This document shows, one piece after another, positions 1 through 6,932 of a DNA stretch of 39,515 nt. Position numbers and translations under genes: made by a program. The notes under the pieces were generated by a model. The model was given only the letters and a program-made list of their open reading frames with translations, ran no database searches and was not told the DNA's origin. Positions within the stretch are counted from its first letter, which is position 1. Each line of letters opens with the position of its first letter. Source of the DNA: Phycisphaerae bacterium. GTDB lineage: Bacteria; Planctomycetota; Phycisphaerae; Sedimentisphaerales; Anaerobacaceae. The DNA is taken from NCBI GenBank assembly GCA_016782865.1, contig JADHXR010000066.1, positions 1 through 39,515 on the forward strand. The letters run 5' to 3'.

Positions 1-1360
1 GCGTCCAGCTTAGCGTTTCGATCATCTGCACATCCACCGCGCCGTTGGCCGGCTGGGGATTGCCCACGGCGCCCGGCGTCGTGAAGGCCCAGATATCGCC
101 CTTGTGGGTTTCGAAGCCGTCGAATTCGTCGACGCGCCAGTAAAGAACCTTCTCTTGTTCGAGAGTCCCGGGATCATAGCTTGGGGGTCCCAATGGCATA
201 CCGCCGACGGCGTTGTTCACATCGTCATAGTTGTCGCCGAGATAGGCGGTGTGCAATTTGGAGCCGTAACCTCCCGTCCAGGTGAAGATCGCATTCGGGT
301 CTACAAATTCGGCGCCATCAGCCGGGTCGGGGGAATAAGCCGTCTTGGGCGGAATCGAGAAACTCCAGACGTTCCCTTTCCACGGGCTATTCGGGTCGGC
401 GTCATTGACCTCGTCGATTCGCCAATAGTAAGTCGCGCCCGGAACGAGACCCCCGGGAACAGGGAATCCCGGAAAACCGACAACGAGCATCGTTGTGGCC
501 TGATTGCCCACGAACGTTCCCTCGGCCCCTTCATTAACGCCCTCGTAATTATCGCCCAGATACACATCGTGCGAGACCGCAGAATTTCCCGCGCGCCAGC
601 TCATGTTAGCCCACGTCGCTTCAAGGAGAGCACCATCGGCCGGGTTGGGGCCAGAAGCAAGGGGATATCCTCCAGAAGAGCCTTCCATCGCCGCTAGAAC
701 CTCCACATCCGACAGAGCATGATTGTAAAGCCGGAAATCGTCAATCAAACCATCCAACCATCTAGCAGCTAGTGCCTTGTCAGTGCCGATAAGGTAATCG
801 CCCTCAGAGTCTTCCGAGCCGACTGCCGCCGGCGTGCCAGTTGCTTCGCCATCTATATAGAAATGGATAGTATCAGTGGCCCCTTCTTCGGTGACAACCA
901 TGGCCACGTGATACCATGTCGCAGCTTCCGCCATTATCCCCGAGACGGTTGTTTGGCCACCGAGATAGGCCCGGATTCCGTTGGTAGGGTCAGCCAACAG
1001 CAGGGTCCTGCCCGTCCCGTTCCTGTCTGTCTGCTGAAGGAGATTGACGGTTCCTCCAATGACGTCCTGCCTGAACCACATAGTGATAGTAAAATCACCC
1101 TGGTTGATGAGCGTCAGATCGCCGCCGTTGGGGATCAGAACGTAGCCAGGCGATCCGTCGAACCTGATCGCCCCGCCCAGCTTACCGTTCGGCTCCCACT
1201 GAGCGGTGCCGGTAATCGTACCGTCATTGCCGTTGCCGCTGGTGTCAGAGGCCGTATCGCCGGAGGTCTCATCGAATTTCCACCAACCCACGAGTTCCGC
1301 GTTTGCTGCGCTCGTAAGCACCAGACTAAGCACCATGACAAAGAATAGTTTTCTGCACAT
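1..1360 (-). CDS. Secreted LamG-domain protein with repeated Fn3-like modules (3' end outside window)
   Basis: This open frame of 453 codons runs from an ATG at 1360 off the left edge with no stop. GGAGG lies 6 nt before the ATG, which decides the start. Residues 1-21 form a Sec signal peptide ending in ANA, followed at once by the LamG opening ELVGWWKFDE. The LamG/concanavalin-like fold spans about residues 22-225 and includes the typical GLIDDFRLYNHALSD strand near 204-218. After it come tandem modules that open with 'P-P/A-DGA' (near 238, 338 and 432) and contain YYWRIDEVND or YWRVDEFD and a 'W(K)G(N/D)xW(S/A)F' end. LamG domains bind sugars or proteins at the cell surface; the module style is typical of large planctomycete exported proteins. 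The function cannot be named, and a C-terminal anchor may lie beyond the edge. Confidence 0.88.
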   Translation of the reverse strand, partial: MCRKLFFVMVLSLVLTSAANAELVGWWKFDETSGDTASDTSGNGNDGTITGTAQWEPNGKLGGAIRFDGSPGYVLIPNGGDLTLINQGDFTITMWFRQDVIGGTVNLLQQTDRNGTGRTLLLADPTNGIRAYLGGQTTVSGIMAEAATWYHVAMVVTEEGATDTIHFYIDGEATGTPAAVGSEDSEGDYLIGTDKALAARWLDGLIDDFRLYNHALSDVEVLAAMEGSSGGYPLASGPNPADGALLEATWANMSWRAGNSAVSHDVYLGDNYEGVNEGAEGTFVGNQATTMLVVGFPGFPVPGGLVPGATYYWRIDEVNDADPNSPWKGNVWSFSIPPKTAYSPDPADGAEFVDPNAIFTWTGGYGSKLHTAYLGDNYDDVNNAVGGMPLGPPSYDPGTLEQEKVLYWRVDEFDGFETHKGDIWAFTTPGAVGNPQPANGAVDVQMIETLSWT

Positions 1361-1827
1361 AACATACCTCCTTCAGTAAGGTTAGGTTAAAATAACCGAA
1401 GACAATCGCCACCTTGGCGAGATTGCGTATCGTTTATGACATTGTCCGACGACTTGAAATTACCGTCCTTCCATCCAAAACCCAGTGTTAAACGCCGTCC
1501 GAATGGTGAAAATCCGGCGTAAGCCACAGAGTTCTCACCTGCCGGGAGACTGAAAACCTACAGACTTTGTCAACGCTGTTTATACCACATTAGCCCCTTG
1601 CCCGTCAAGGAAATTCTCCCTCCGGGCTGCAAACCGCTGTATCGGCGCATTCTGTCAGTTTTTTCGACTCAAAGGGTATGTCTCAGCCACCAATTTACGG
1701 TCTTGAAATGGTAGAATAGACGATACGTACCGACAGCTAAGACTATTCGTGCGATTTCTGTTCCGGCTCGCTCTTTTTTCGAACTCGCGCTTCTCGCCAA
1801 CCGTATAGGACTAAGGATGGATCCGTG
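1361..1827. other. Non-coding leader/intergenic stretch
   Basis: No convincing gene was found here on either strand. Positions 1403-1425 can fold into a hairpin (CAATC/GATTG outer stem, GCCA/TGGC inner stem) that would lie in the 5' leader of the LamG gene. No known riboswitch consensus was recognised in the leader on the minus strand. The right part may carry a short plus-strand transcript that ends at the terminator at 1828-1875. Confidence 0.5.
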
Positions 1828-1875
1828 GCAGGCCGGGCTAAACTACCTACTCCTCCTCTCGGCCTGCTTTTTTTT
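1828..1875 (+). terminator. Rho-independent terminator without an upstream gene
   Basis: An 8-bp perfect stem (GCAGGCCG at 1828-1835 with CGGCCTGC at 1860-1867) closes a 24-nt loop and is followed directly by eight T (1868-1875). The T run exists only in the plus orientation. No plus-strand coding region lies upstream, because the nearest gene on the left is on the minus strand. The site therefore probably ends a short non-coding transcript. Confidence 0.7.
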
Positions 1876-1950
1876 GGGGCTAATCCGAGAAACATAAAGC
1901 TCGGCCGACCACATCGGGACCTTGGGGGCTGTCTCGAAATTGGCTTTGAT

Positions 1951-2085
1951 TGGATGTTCAGTGTTCGACATTCGATATTCCACCGCTGTCTGCCTCCCTT
2001 TTACCTTTTGCCTTTTCACTTTTGCCTTGTTTCCCCGTCTTCTGTATTCTCCCTCCTCCTATCCGCTAACCGCTATACGCTATCC
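1951..2085. repeat. Simple intergenic repeat patch
   Basis: This non-coding patch joins three low-complexity pieces. The first is a 'TTCGACATTCGATATTC' type run (1965-1980). The second is a pyrimidine stretch of CCTTTT units. The third is 'TATCCGCTAACCGCTATACG' and its continuation (2060-2085). The last unit recurs in related form at 16971-17030, so it appears to be a dispersed intergenic repeat, not a gene. Confidence 0.5.
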
Positions 2086-2163
2086 CCGAATCCGCCCGTC
2101 TCGCGTTTCCCTGCGGACCGACCACCATCATCTTGTCATTGGCGCCTGACGTGATATACTTGA

Positions 2164-2517
2164 TACGTTGATATCTTTCCGACGTTGAGCGAGGCGTGCG
2201 GCCTTGAGCTTGTCGACCACCTCGAAGGCCACAGCATGATGCCGCTGCTCGACGACCCGAAACGCCCGTGGAAGAAGGCTGCGTTCAGCCAGTACCCTCG
2301 CGGCAAGGTGATGGGATACAGCATGCGGACGGAGCGTTTTCGCTATACCGAGTGACAGGACACGAGGACGAACAAGGTCATGGCCCGGGAATTGTACGAT
2401 CACGAGAAGGACCCGCACGAAAACGTCAACTCTGCGGCTGAGCCCGAATACAAACAGGACGTTGAGCGGCTGTCACAAATGCTCAAACGAGGCTGGCGCG
2501 CCGCGGTGCCGGGGTAG
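2164..2517 (+). pseudogene. C-terminal remnant of an iduronate-2-sulfatase-like sulfatase with an in-frame stop
   Basis: The plus frame from 2164 reads as the C-terminal third of a sulfatase of the iduronate-2-sulfatase type. It opens with [20 protein letters not shown], continues with [20 protein letters not shown] and [20 protein letters not shown], and ends with ARELYDHEKDPHENVN and GWRAAVPG followed by TAG at 2515-2517. A TGA at 2353-2355 interrupts it just after RYTE, where the family has Trp; TGG to TGA is a one-base change. The catalytic N-terminal part, with the CxPxR motif, is missing: the frame is closed at 2161-2163 and the upstream DNA is unrelated repeat. This is a 5'-truncated and nonsense-mutated copy, not an active enzyme. 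An intact but different sulfatase lies at 17111-18547. Confidence 0.8.
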
Positions 2518-2550
2518 GGGCGGCCCTGTGTGGCCCGCCGGGATATTGAG

Positions 2551-2597
2551 ATTGACAGGCGGGGGCAACCACACAGGATTGCCCCCACCGTGTCAAT
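2551..2597 (-). terminator. Long hairpin at the 3' end of the 2605-4512 gene
   Basis: GGGGGCAA (2561-2568) pairs with TTGCCCCC (2579-2586), and the outer ATTGACA (2551-2557) pairs with TGTCAAT (2591-2597). The hairpin starts 8 nt past the stop codon of the minus-strand gene, so it probably ends or protects that transcript. There is no T run, so intrinsic termination is uncertain. Confidence 0.45.
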
Positions 2598-2604
2598 GGC
2601 ACGA

Positions 2605-4512
2605 CTAAATGTTGTTGGCTTGTGCCTTTTCCTTCTGCTTTTCTCTCTTCAGTCGCTCCTGCTCTTTGATCTTCTGGATGACGTTCTCGAATACCGATTT
2701 GGTCTCAAGCAGGTGTTCTTTCGGCATTACGATCTGCAACGTCAGGTTGCCCTCTTCGGTAGTCCGACCGGCAAAAGCGATGTTGCTTTCGGTCGGCGTG
2801 TCGACCTTCGGCATGTCTGCTCCCGCGGCGGTGGCCATAAAACCGGCGACCATCTGCATATAACGGACAAAATTGAAAGTGCCGACAACATCGGCCTTTT
2901 CACCGTTACCGAGCACCTCCAGTGCAGCCTTCATCTGCGAGCCGATTTGTTTGGGACCTCCCGCTCTGACCTGGTCGATCAATTCACGGATCATCCCGTC
3001 GGCATCGCCGCCGAGTGTATACACACAATTTCCTTTCTCAAAAGCCCACCGGTAATCCAGGCCATCGCCGAACATCTTCTCGAACATCTTGGACATCTCG
3101 GCCTGCATCGCGCCGTCGCCGCCAATCTTGATTCCCACTTTAGCAGCACCGATCTGCGCACCTTTGTAGGTGCCGGCATCGCGGTCGACCTCGACGTCCA
3201 TTTCCATGCCGAAGCCTTTGTACAGATCGGCAAGGACACCTCCTTCGTCCATCAACTTCAACTCCTCTTCGAGCACCTGCTTGAACGCCTCCTGGTCTTT
3301 GACCTGGATGACGTACTTGCCCGTGAACGGCATCGAGTCCTCGGAATTGACGCCAAACGTGATGGCCACCGAATCACCCATCGCGTCGATCCCTTTGGTG
3401 ATGAGTTTCTCCAGATGTTCTACGTCCGCCTCGCTCATCCCTCCGGGTATCATCTTGCCCATGAGCTTGAAGAGGCCCGCATAGGTGGTTTTCAGATTTT
3501 CGTGGTCGACTTTGCCGGCCACGTTAAACATCGCACCGTTTTCGAGGTAGCCCAACACATGGTCGAGATCGCCCTCCAATGGCTCGCCTACGACCGCCGC
3601 CATCATGGAACCGGGCACGGGCTTTAGACCCAGGGTCACGCTGCAGGCCTCGGCGCTCGGCGCCACCGCCAGCGTAACATTCTCGGTCCCCTCGAGCACC
3701 GTCTTGAAGATACCGCCGTAGAAGTCGACTATGCCGTCCAAGGCGGCAGGATCCATCGGCAGCTTCTCGCCGCTCTCTTTGGCCTTCTCAAATTGGGCTT
3801 TCATCTGCCCGAGCACGCCGCCAAGCATCGGCTGTATCATTGGTGCGCCCTGCTTGACGTTCAAAAACACCCACATAGGCGAGCTTGCGGCCTGCTTCCT
3901 CGTATCAGGATCGAGGCTGGCGCCCAGGCTGCGTTTTCTCTGAGCCAGCAGTTTCTTGACCTTGATCAGTTGTCCGCGGGCATTGGGAGGGCAGAGCAGG
4001 GCAAACCGCCGGAAATTCGTCACCAGACCAGCGGGACCACCGTTGACTGTTATCGTCGATATTCCCTGCTCGTCGGCCTCTCCGACGTTAGGATTGCGGG
4101 AGACGAAGTTCTCATACTTGGCTATTGGCAACAGGGCGCCGATGAAAATACTACCCATCGGGCCGCGCGCCGCCGACTCATCCTGGACATTCAGGGCGAA
4201 AATAGCAATATTTCCTGTCTTGTTGACGCCTCTGAGCTGGTCGCCGCCGAGCAACCCGGTCAACTTGGAAAGCAATGCGGCTTTGGCGTCAACCGGCGCG
4301 ACATCCTTTAGAAACGCATTGACGGAATCCAGAGTACCGTCAAACTTGTTGATGCGCACGCAAAACAGGCTCGTGGCCGGGATTGCCGACATCATGCTGG
4401 TTGCAGTTCCGCTACGGGCCTTCTTAGCTTCTGTCGCCCACACGCCTCCGGCGGCCAACAGGACCACCATCGCTACAAGCACGGCGCTTTTCAGACATTT
4501 CGAATTGAACAT
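2605..4512 (-). CDS. Exported protein of unknown function (DUF3352-like appearance)
   Basis: The protein has 635 residues, with an ATG at 4512 and AGGAG 6-7 nt upstream. Residues 1-26 are a Sec signal peptide (basic start, hydrophobic VLVAMVVLLAAGGV, then WA-TEA). The mature part opens with AIPATSLFCVRINKFDGTLD and has an alpha/beta look without obvious catalytic motifs, transmembrane helices or Cys pairs. The last 25 residues are Lys/Glu/Gln-rich and probably helical. The general pattern ('the value of a kernel over a loop' with SVAITFGVN-type strands) resembles DUF3352-like secreted planctomycete proteins, but this is a weak impression. It stands alone, with a hairpin after it and an inverted-repeat element about 127 bp before it. 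No function can be assigned. Confidence 0.8.
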   Translation of the reverse strand: MFNSKCLKSAVLVAMVVLLAAGGVWATEAKKARSGTATSMMSAIPATSLFCVRINKFDGTLDSVNAFLKDVAPVDAKAALLSKLTGLLGGDQLRGVNKTGNIAIFALNVQDESAARGPMGSIFIGALLPIAKYENFVSRNPNVGEADEQGISTITVNGGPAGLVTNFRRFALLCPPNARGQLIKVKKLLAQRKRSLGASLDPDTRKQAASSPMWVFLNVKQGAPMIQPMLGGVLGQMKAQFEKAKESGEKLPMDPAALDGIVDFYGGIFKTVLEGTENVTLAVAPSAEACSVTLGLKPVPGSMMAAVVGEPLEGDLDHVLGYLENGAMFNVAGKVDHENLKTTYAGLFKLMGKMIPGGMSEADVEHLEKLITKGIDAMGDSVAITFGVNSEDSMPFTGKYVIQVKDQEAFKQVLEEELKLMDEGGVLADLYKGFGMEMDVEVDRDAGTYKGAQIGAAKVGIKIGGDGAMQAEMSKMFEKMFGDGLDYRWAFEKGNCVYTLGGDADGMIRELIDQVRAGGPKQIGSQMKAALEVLGNGEKADVVGTFNFVRYMQMVAGFMATAAGADMPKVDTPTESNIAFAGRTTEEGNLTLQIVMPKEHLLETKSVFENVIQKIKEQERLKREKQKEKAQANNI

Positions 4513-4638
4513 GATCGCTCCTTTCTAAATTGACCAACTTTCAGTGTTATTCGCATACAATAGTAATAACGCGCGACAGGCAAGAATATCACAGCTTTTT
4601 TTCAAGAATTCGATTTAATTTGGTATTTTGTTCGCGCT

Positions 4639-4889
4639 AGGCTCTGTCGGAAAACTCCGTCGTCGGCCCGAGAGCGAGCGGTTTTTCGCCTGGCAAAGCT
4701 TGTCCCGAGCGACGCCGAGGGAACCAAAGCAGGCGATATTGGTTTTATCGTCGATGCAGCTCCCGGCGCGCCGGGACAGTCAGGCGGACAACAGCGGCTG
4801 CCTTTATCCGACAGTAGCTGCGTTAGCAGCATGAGACAGTTAAAGAAAACAAGCCGCTCGACGCCAGATCGAGTTTTTCGACACAGCCT
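4639..4889. mobile_element. MITE-like element, copy 1 (251 bp)
   Basis: The ends form imperfect terminal inverted repeats: AGGCTCTGTCGGAAAACTC at 4639-4657 and, read inward on the other strand, AGGCTGTGTCGAAAAACTC at 4889-4871. The internal sequence is closely similar to 11170-11363 in the same orientation, with an extra segment of about 55 bp near 4795-4850 and a shared 14-bp palindrome (4762-4775). No transposase is encoded, so this looks like a non-autonomous miniature element. A clear target-site duplication was not seen. Confidence 0.65.
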
Positions 4890-4922
4890 GGTGTGCAATT
4901 GGCTCTCCCAACACGAGAAATC

Positions 4923-5660
4923 TCACGGCCAGGTAACCGATACGTCTATATCCGGATCGGCTTTTTTGATCCTCCGATACTCATCCCTTCTTATGCTGCA
5001 CATGATCCCTCTCAGGAAGGGAAATACCATGAAGAACCACATAGCCAAGAGAATGACCACAAAGTTGCCGGTGCCGTTGCGAGCGAATGTGCGAAAGTGC
5101 TGTAAGAACTGAAGCCCATTGTCGCCTTCGAGGAAGCTAATGTGGTCGATGGCCCAGGGGACGGACAATCCGACGGCCACCCCACCGGCAGCTATCACCC
5201 CACAGGCAACCCGCCCTACTGCCGCCAGCCCCACGGCGACCCCCAGCGGCGCGAGCGATGCACCGCCGACCGAAACCGACCCGGCCAGCGCCAGAGCCCC
5301 GAAGGCAACCAAGCCCAGACTGATATTGCCAAAAGCAAACAGGCCCAGCGCCACGTTTCCGAAGGCTATGACCCCGACCGCTCTGGGTCCTATGGCGACA
5401 AATCCGCGAGCGGTGCCCTCAGTGCGAACGTCTAACAAGCCAAAGCCCTTCCTCAGACCATAACCGACGGTCCGCACGGTGCCGTGAGCCTTAATGGCCC
5501 GCGAGACGGCATCTTCGCTCGGCAGGCCCTGCGCTTCGAGTTCGGTTATCTTCTGCCGCAAATGGTCTTCAAGCTCAAGTCGGATTTTTGCCGTGTCTTC
5601 TTCCTTTCGATTGGCATAGATCATTACATGATCAAGATACTTTTGAAGTGCCCTACTCAT
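4923..5660 (-). CDS. HAAS-domain membrane protein with hydrophobic pentapeptide-like array
   Basis: The 245-residue protein starts at ATG 5660, which overlaps the PadR stop codon in ATGA; an upstream start would be inside the padR frame. Residues 1-70 match the HAAS (DUF1700-like) helical domain that commonly accompanies PadR regulators: a basic/acidic helix, then ELEDHLRQKI and GLPSEDAVSRAIKAHG. Residues about 89-165 are an unusual Gly/Ala-rich hydrophobic stretch with five-residue periodicity (AVGVI, AFGNV, ALGLF, AFGNI, SLGLV, AFGAL). A membrane helix follows at about 199-218, then a basic tail. The arrangement suggests a membrane protein controlled together with PadR. Its substrate or role is unknown. 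The array could be membrane-embedded helices instead of a beta-helix. Confidence 0.82.
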   Translation of the reverse strand: MSRALQKYLDHVMIYANRKEEDTAKIRLELEDHLRQKITELEAQGLPSEDAVSRAIKAHGTVRTVGYGLRKGFGLLDVRTEGTARGFVAIGPRAVGVIAFGNVALGLFAFGNISLGLVAFGALALAGSVSVGGASLAPLGVAVGLAAVGRVACGVIAAGGVAVGLSVPWAIDHISFLEGDNGLQFLQHFRTFARNGTGNFVVILLAMWFFMVFPFLRGIMCSIRRDEYRRIKKADPDIDVSVTWP

Positions 5661-6031
5661 GAGACAGCTCCTTGCAATCTTGGCTGAGGCGAGAGCTTTC
5701 CCGCCGAACCAACAACTTTTGCCATCACAGCCGAGAGTATCTGCCATTGCCGACGGCTCGCGGTAAGGGCTTTGCGGCCTCCTGGTCTCAGACGATAATA
5801 TTTTCGCTGCCGGCCGTTCTCGGCCAAACGCCACTTTGCGGCTATCAGTTTCTTGTCTTCCATCCGATGCAGCACTGGATAGATCGTGCCCTCCCCAAGT
5901 TGAAGAATTCCCTCGGCACGCTCGTTAAGCTCTTTGACAATAGCATAGCCATAGCTTGGCCCGGATTCCAGAATGGCTAGAAGTAATGCCTCTACGTTGC
6001 CATCGAGAGTTTGTTTGCTCAGCCTCGTCAT
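5657..6031 (-). CDS. PadR-family transcriptional regulator
   Basis: The 124-residue protein starts at ATG 6031, with GGGGAG about 7 nt before it. A longer frame upstream would begin inside the promoter and is rejected. It has the compact PadR layout: an N-terminal winged helix (LDGNVEALLLAILESGPSYG, YAIVKEL, then LGEGTIYPVLHRMEDKKLI and the wing RKYYRLRPGGRKAL) and a C-terminal helix for dimer formation. PadR proteins repress their own operon and lose DNA binding on ligand contact. The downstream HAAS gene overlaps by 4 bp, so the two are translationally coupled. A sigma70-like promoter with a palindrome over the -10 region lies at 6096-6140 and fits autoregulation. Confidence 0.92.
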   Translation of the reverse strand: MTRLSKQTLDGNVEALLLAILESGPSYGYAIVKELNERAEGILQLGEGTIYPVLHRMEDKKLIAAKWRLAENGRQRKYYRLRPGGRKALTASRRQWQILSAVMAKVVGSAGKLSPQPRLQGAVS

Positions 6032-6095
6032 ATCTCTGCTCCCCGGCAAAACCTGATAAAACGTTCCCAGCTCATCGCGACGCCATGCCTTATAG

Positions 6096-6140
6096 TGCAA
6101 GGTATAATTTATACTATACACTGCAAGGTATGGTTGTCAA
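6096..6140 (-). promoter_or_regulatory. Promoter and probable operator of the padR operon
   Basis: On the minus strand, TTGACA (6140-6135) and TATAGT (6118-6113) are separated by 16 nt, a strong housekeeping-type promoter. The palindrome GTATAATTTATAC (6102-6114) overlaps the -10 box and the likely start site. A 10-bp direct repeat TGCAAGGTAT occurs at 6096-6105 and 6122-6131, 26 bp apart. These positions suit repression by the PadR protein encoded just downstream. Confidence 0.75.
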
Positions 6141-6151
6141 GCAGAAAAACA

Positions 6152-6438
6152 TTATTTTTTGGATATTTCTCTTACATCTGCGCCTTTATCCAAAAGCAAT
6201 TGACTGCCTCAACGCGCCCATAGGCTGCGGCAAAATGCAGAGGCATATTGCGGTACCATGAGGTCTTGGCAGTCGGATTCGCCCCCCAGGCAAAGTGTTG
6301 CTTGAGTTCCCACATATTTGCCGCTCTTGCAGAAGCGTGAATAGGCGCCACACAGCCGGGGATTAGTGTCGAGCCTGATACCAGCAGAATCAGGCAGAGA
6401 ATTGGCACGCTTGTTGAGAACATTTTCCTTTCGCTCAT
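6152..6438 (-). pseudogene. Frameshifted short ankyrin-repeat lipoprotein
   Basis: From ATG 6438 (GGGAG about 8 nt upstream) an 88-residue frame starts with a signal peptide and lipobox-like LIPGC. It then shows an ankyrin-like repeat, ending MPLHFAAAYGRVEAV. After this point the frame reads NCFWIKAQM and stops at 6172. The neighbouring frame instead gives LLLDKGADVREISKK and stops at 6152, which is the expected ankyrin continuation. A single missing base after GTCAA would join the two parts. Even if repaired, the protein is very short, with about one and a half repeats, so it may be a remnant of a longer gene. It could also be a sequencing error. Confidence 0.6.
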
Positions 6439-6542
6439 CGTTCCATCTCCCAAATATTCTCTCGCTATTGCATCGGAACCGCACTTGACCTTCTGCCTGC
6501 GTGGACAGCCGGCAACGGCTCATCAACAGACAATTACCATGA

Positions 6543-6895
6543 TTAGGATTCAAGTGCAAGACGTTTTGACGGGCGCAGACGTTCGTTCGGTTCAAGACCA
6601 CTTATCGTTTGCAGGAGGATTGTTTGAAACTCGCCCCGGCCGTTCGCTCCGTAACGCGCCGATATTCTGCAAAGATCCAGCAGATCGGGCAGGATGGATG
6701 TGTCCTGAATCTGCATCAGAGCACTTGAGACTGCTCACACGGGCCCATTGCGGCTGATGAGAATCGCCATCAGCTCGCGAACGGCCCGGCGGTCCATGTT
6801 GGCCTTGAAGACTTCGATGCCTTCGCCTGGGATGTCTCACCGATGCCCATGCAACATACGGTCGATATTAGGATCACACGAGCCAGGAATCTCAT
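6543..6895 (-). pseudogene. Broken small exported protein, HEAT-like helices
   Basis: ATG 6895 opens a signal-peptide-like segment (MRFLARVILISTVCCMGIG) 37 nt after the VIT/vWA gene. About ten codons later the coherent reading moves to another frame, GIEVFKANMDRRAVRELMAI, which meets a TGA at GPV and then continues as AVSSALMQIQDTSILPDLLD up to TAA at 6543. The paired amphipathic helices look like HEAT or armadillo repeats. One missing base in the GCGAAGG stretch and a CGA-to-TGA change would explain both breaks. It is probably a decayed distal gene of the 11151-6933 operon. It could be non-coding, since no family was recognised. Confidence 0.4.
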
Positions 6896-6932
6896 TAGAG
6901 CAGCTTTGGAAGATTGCCTGGGCGTCATTTTC

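Noticed and set aside
1381..1560. Possible riboswitch in the leader of the LamG gene
   Set aside because: Several stem possibilities exist but none matches c-di-GMP, cobalamin or other consensus known to me.
2530..3627. Long plus-strand frame opposite the exported protein at 2605-4512
   Set aside because: The minus frame has a signal peptide and a ribosome site; the plus frame has neither and looks compositionally random.
4602..4898. Small minus-strand open frame within MITE-like copy 1
   Set aside because: The frame is shared only because the element is repeated; no ribosome site, no domain, and the second copy has different ends.
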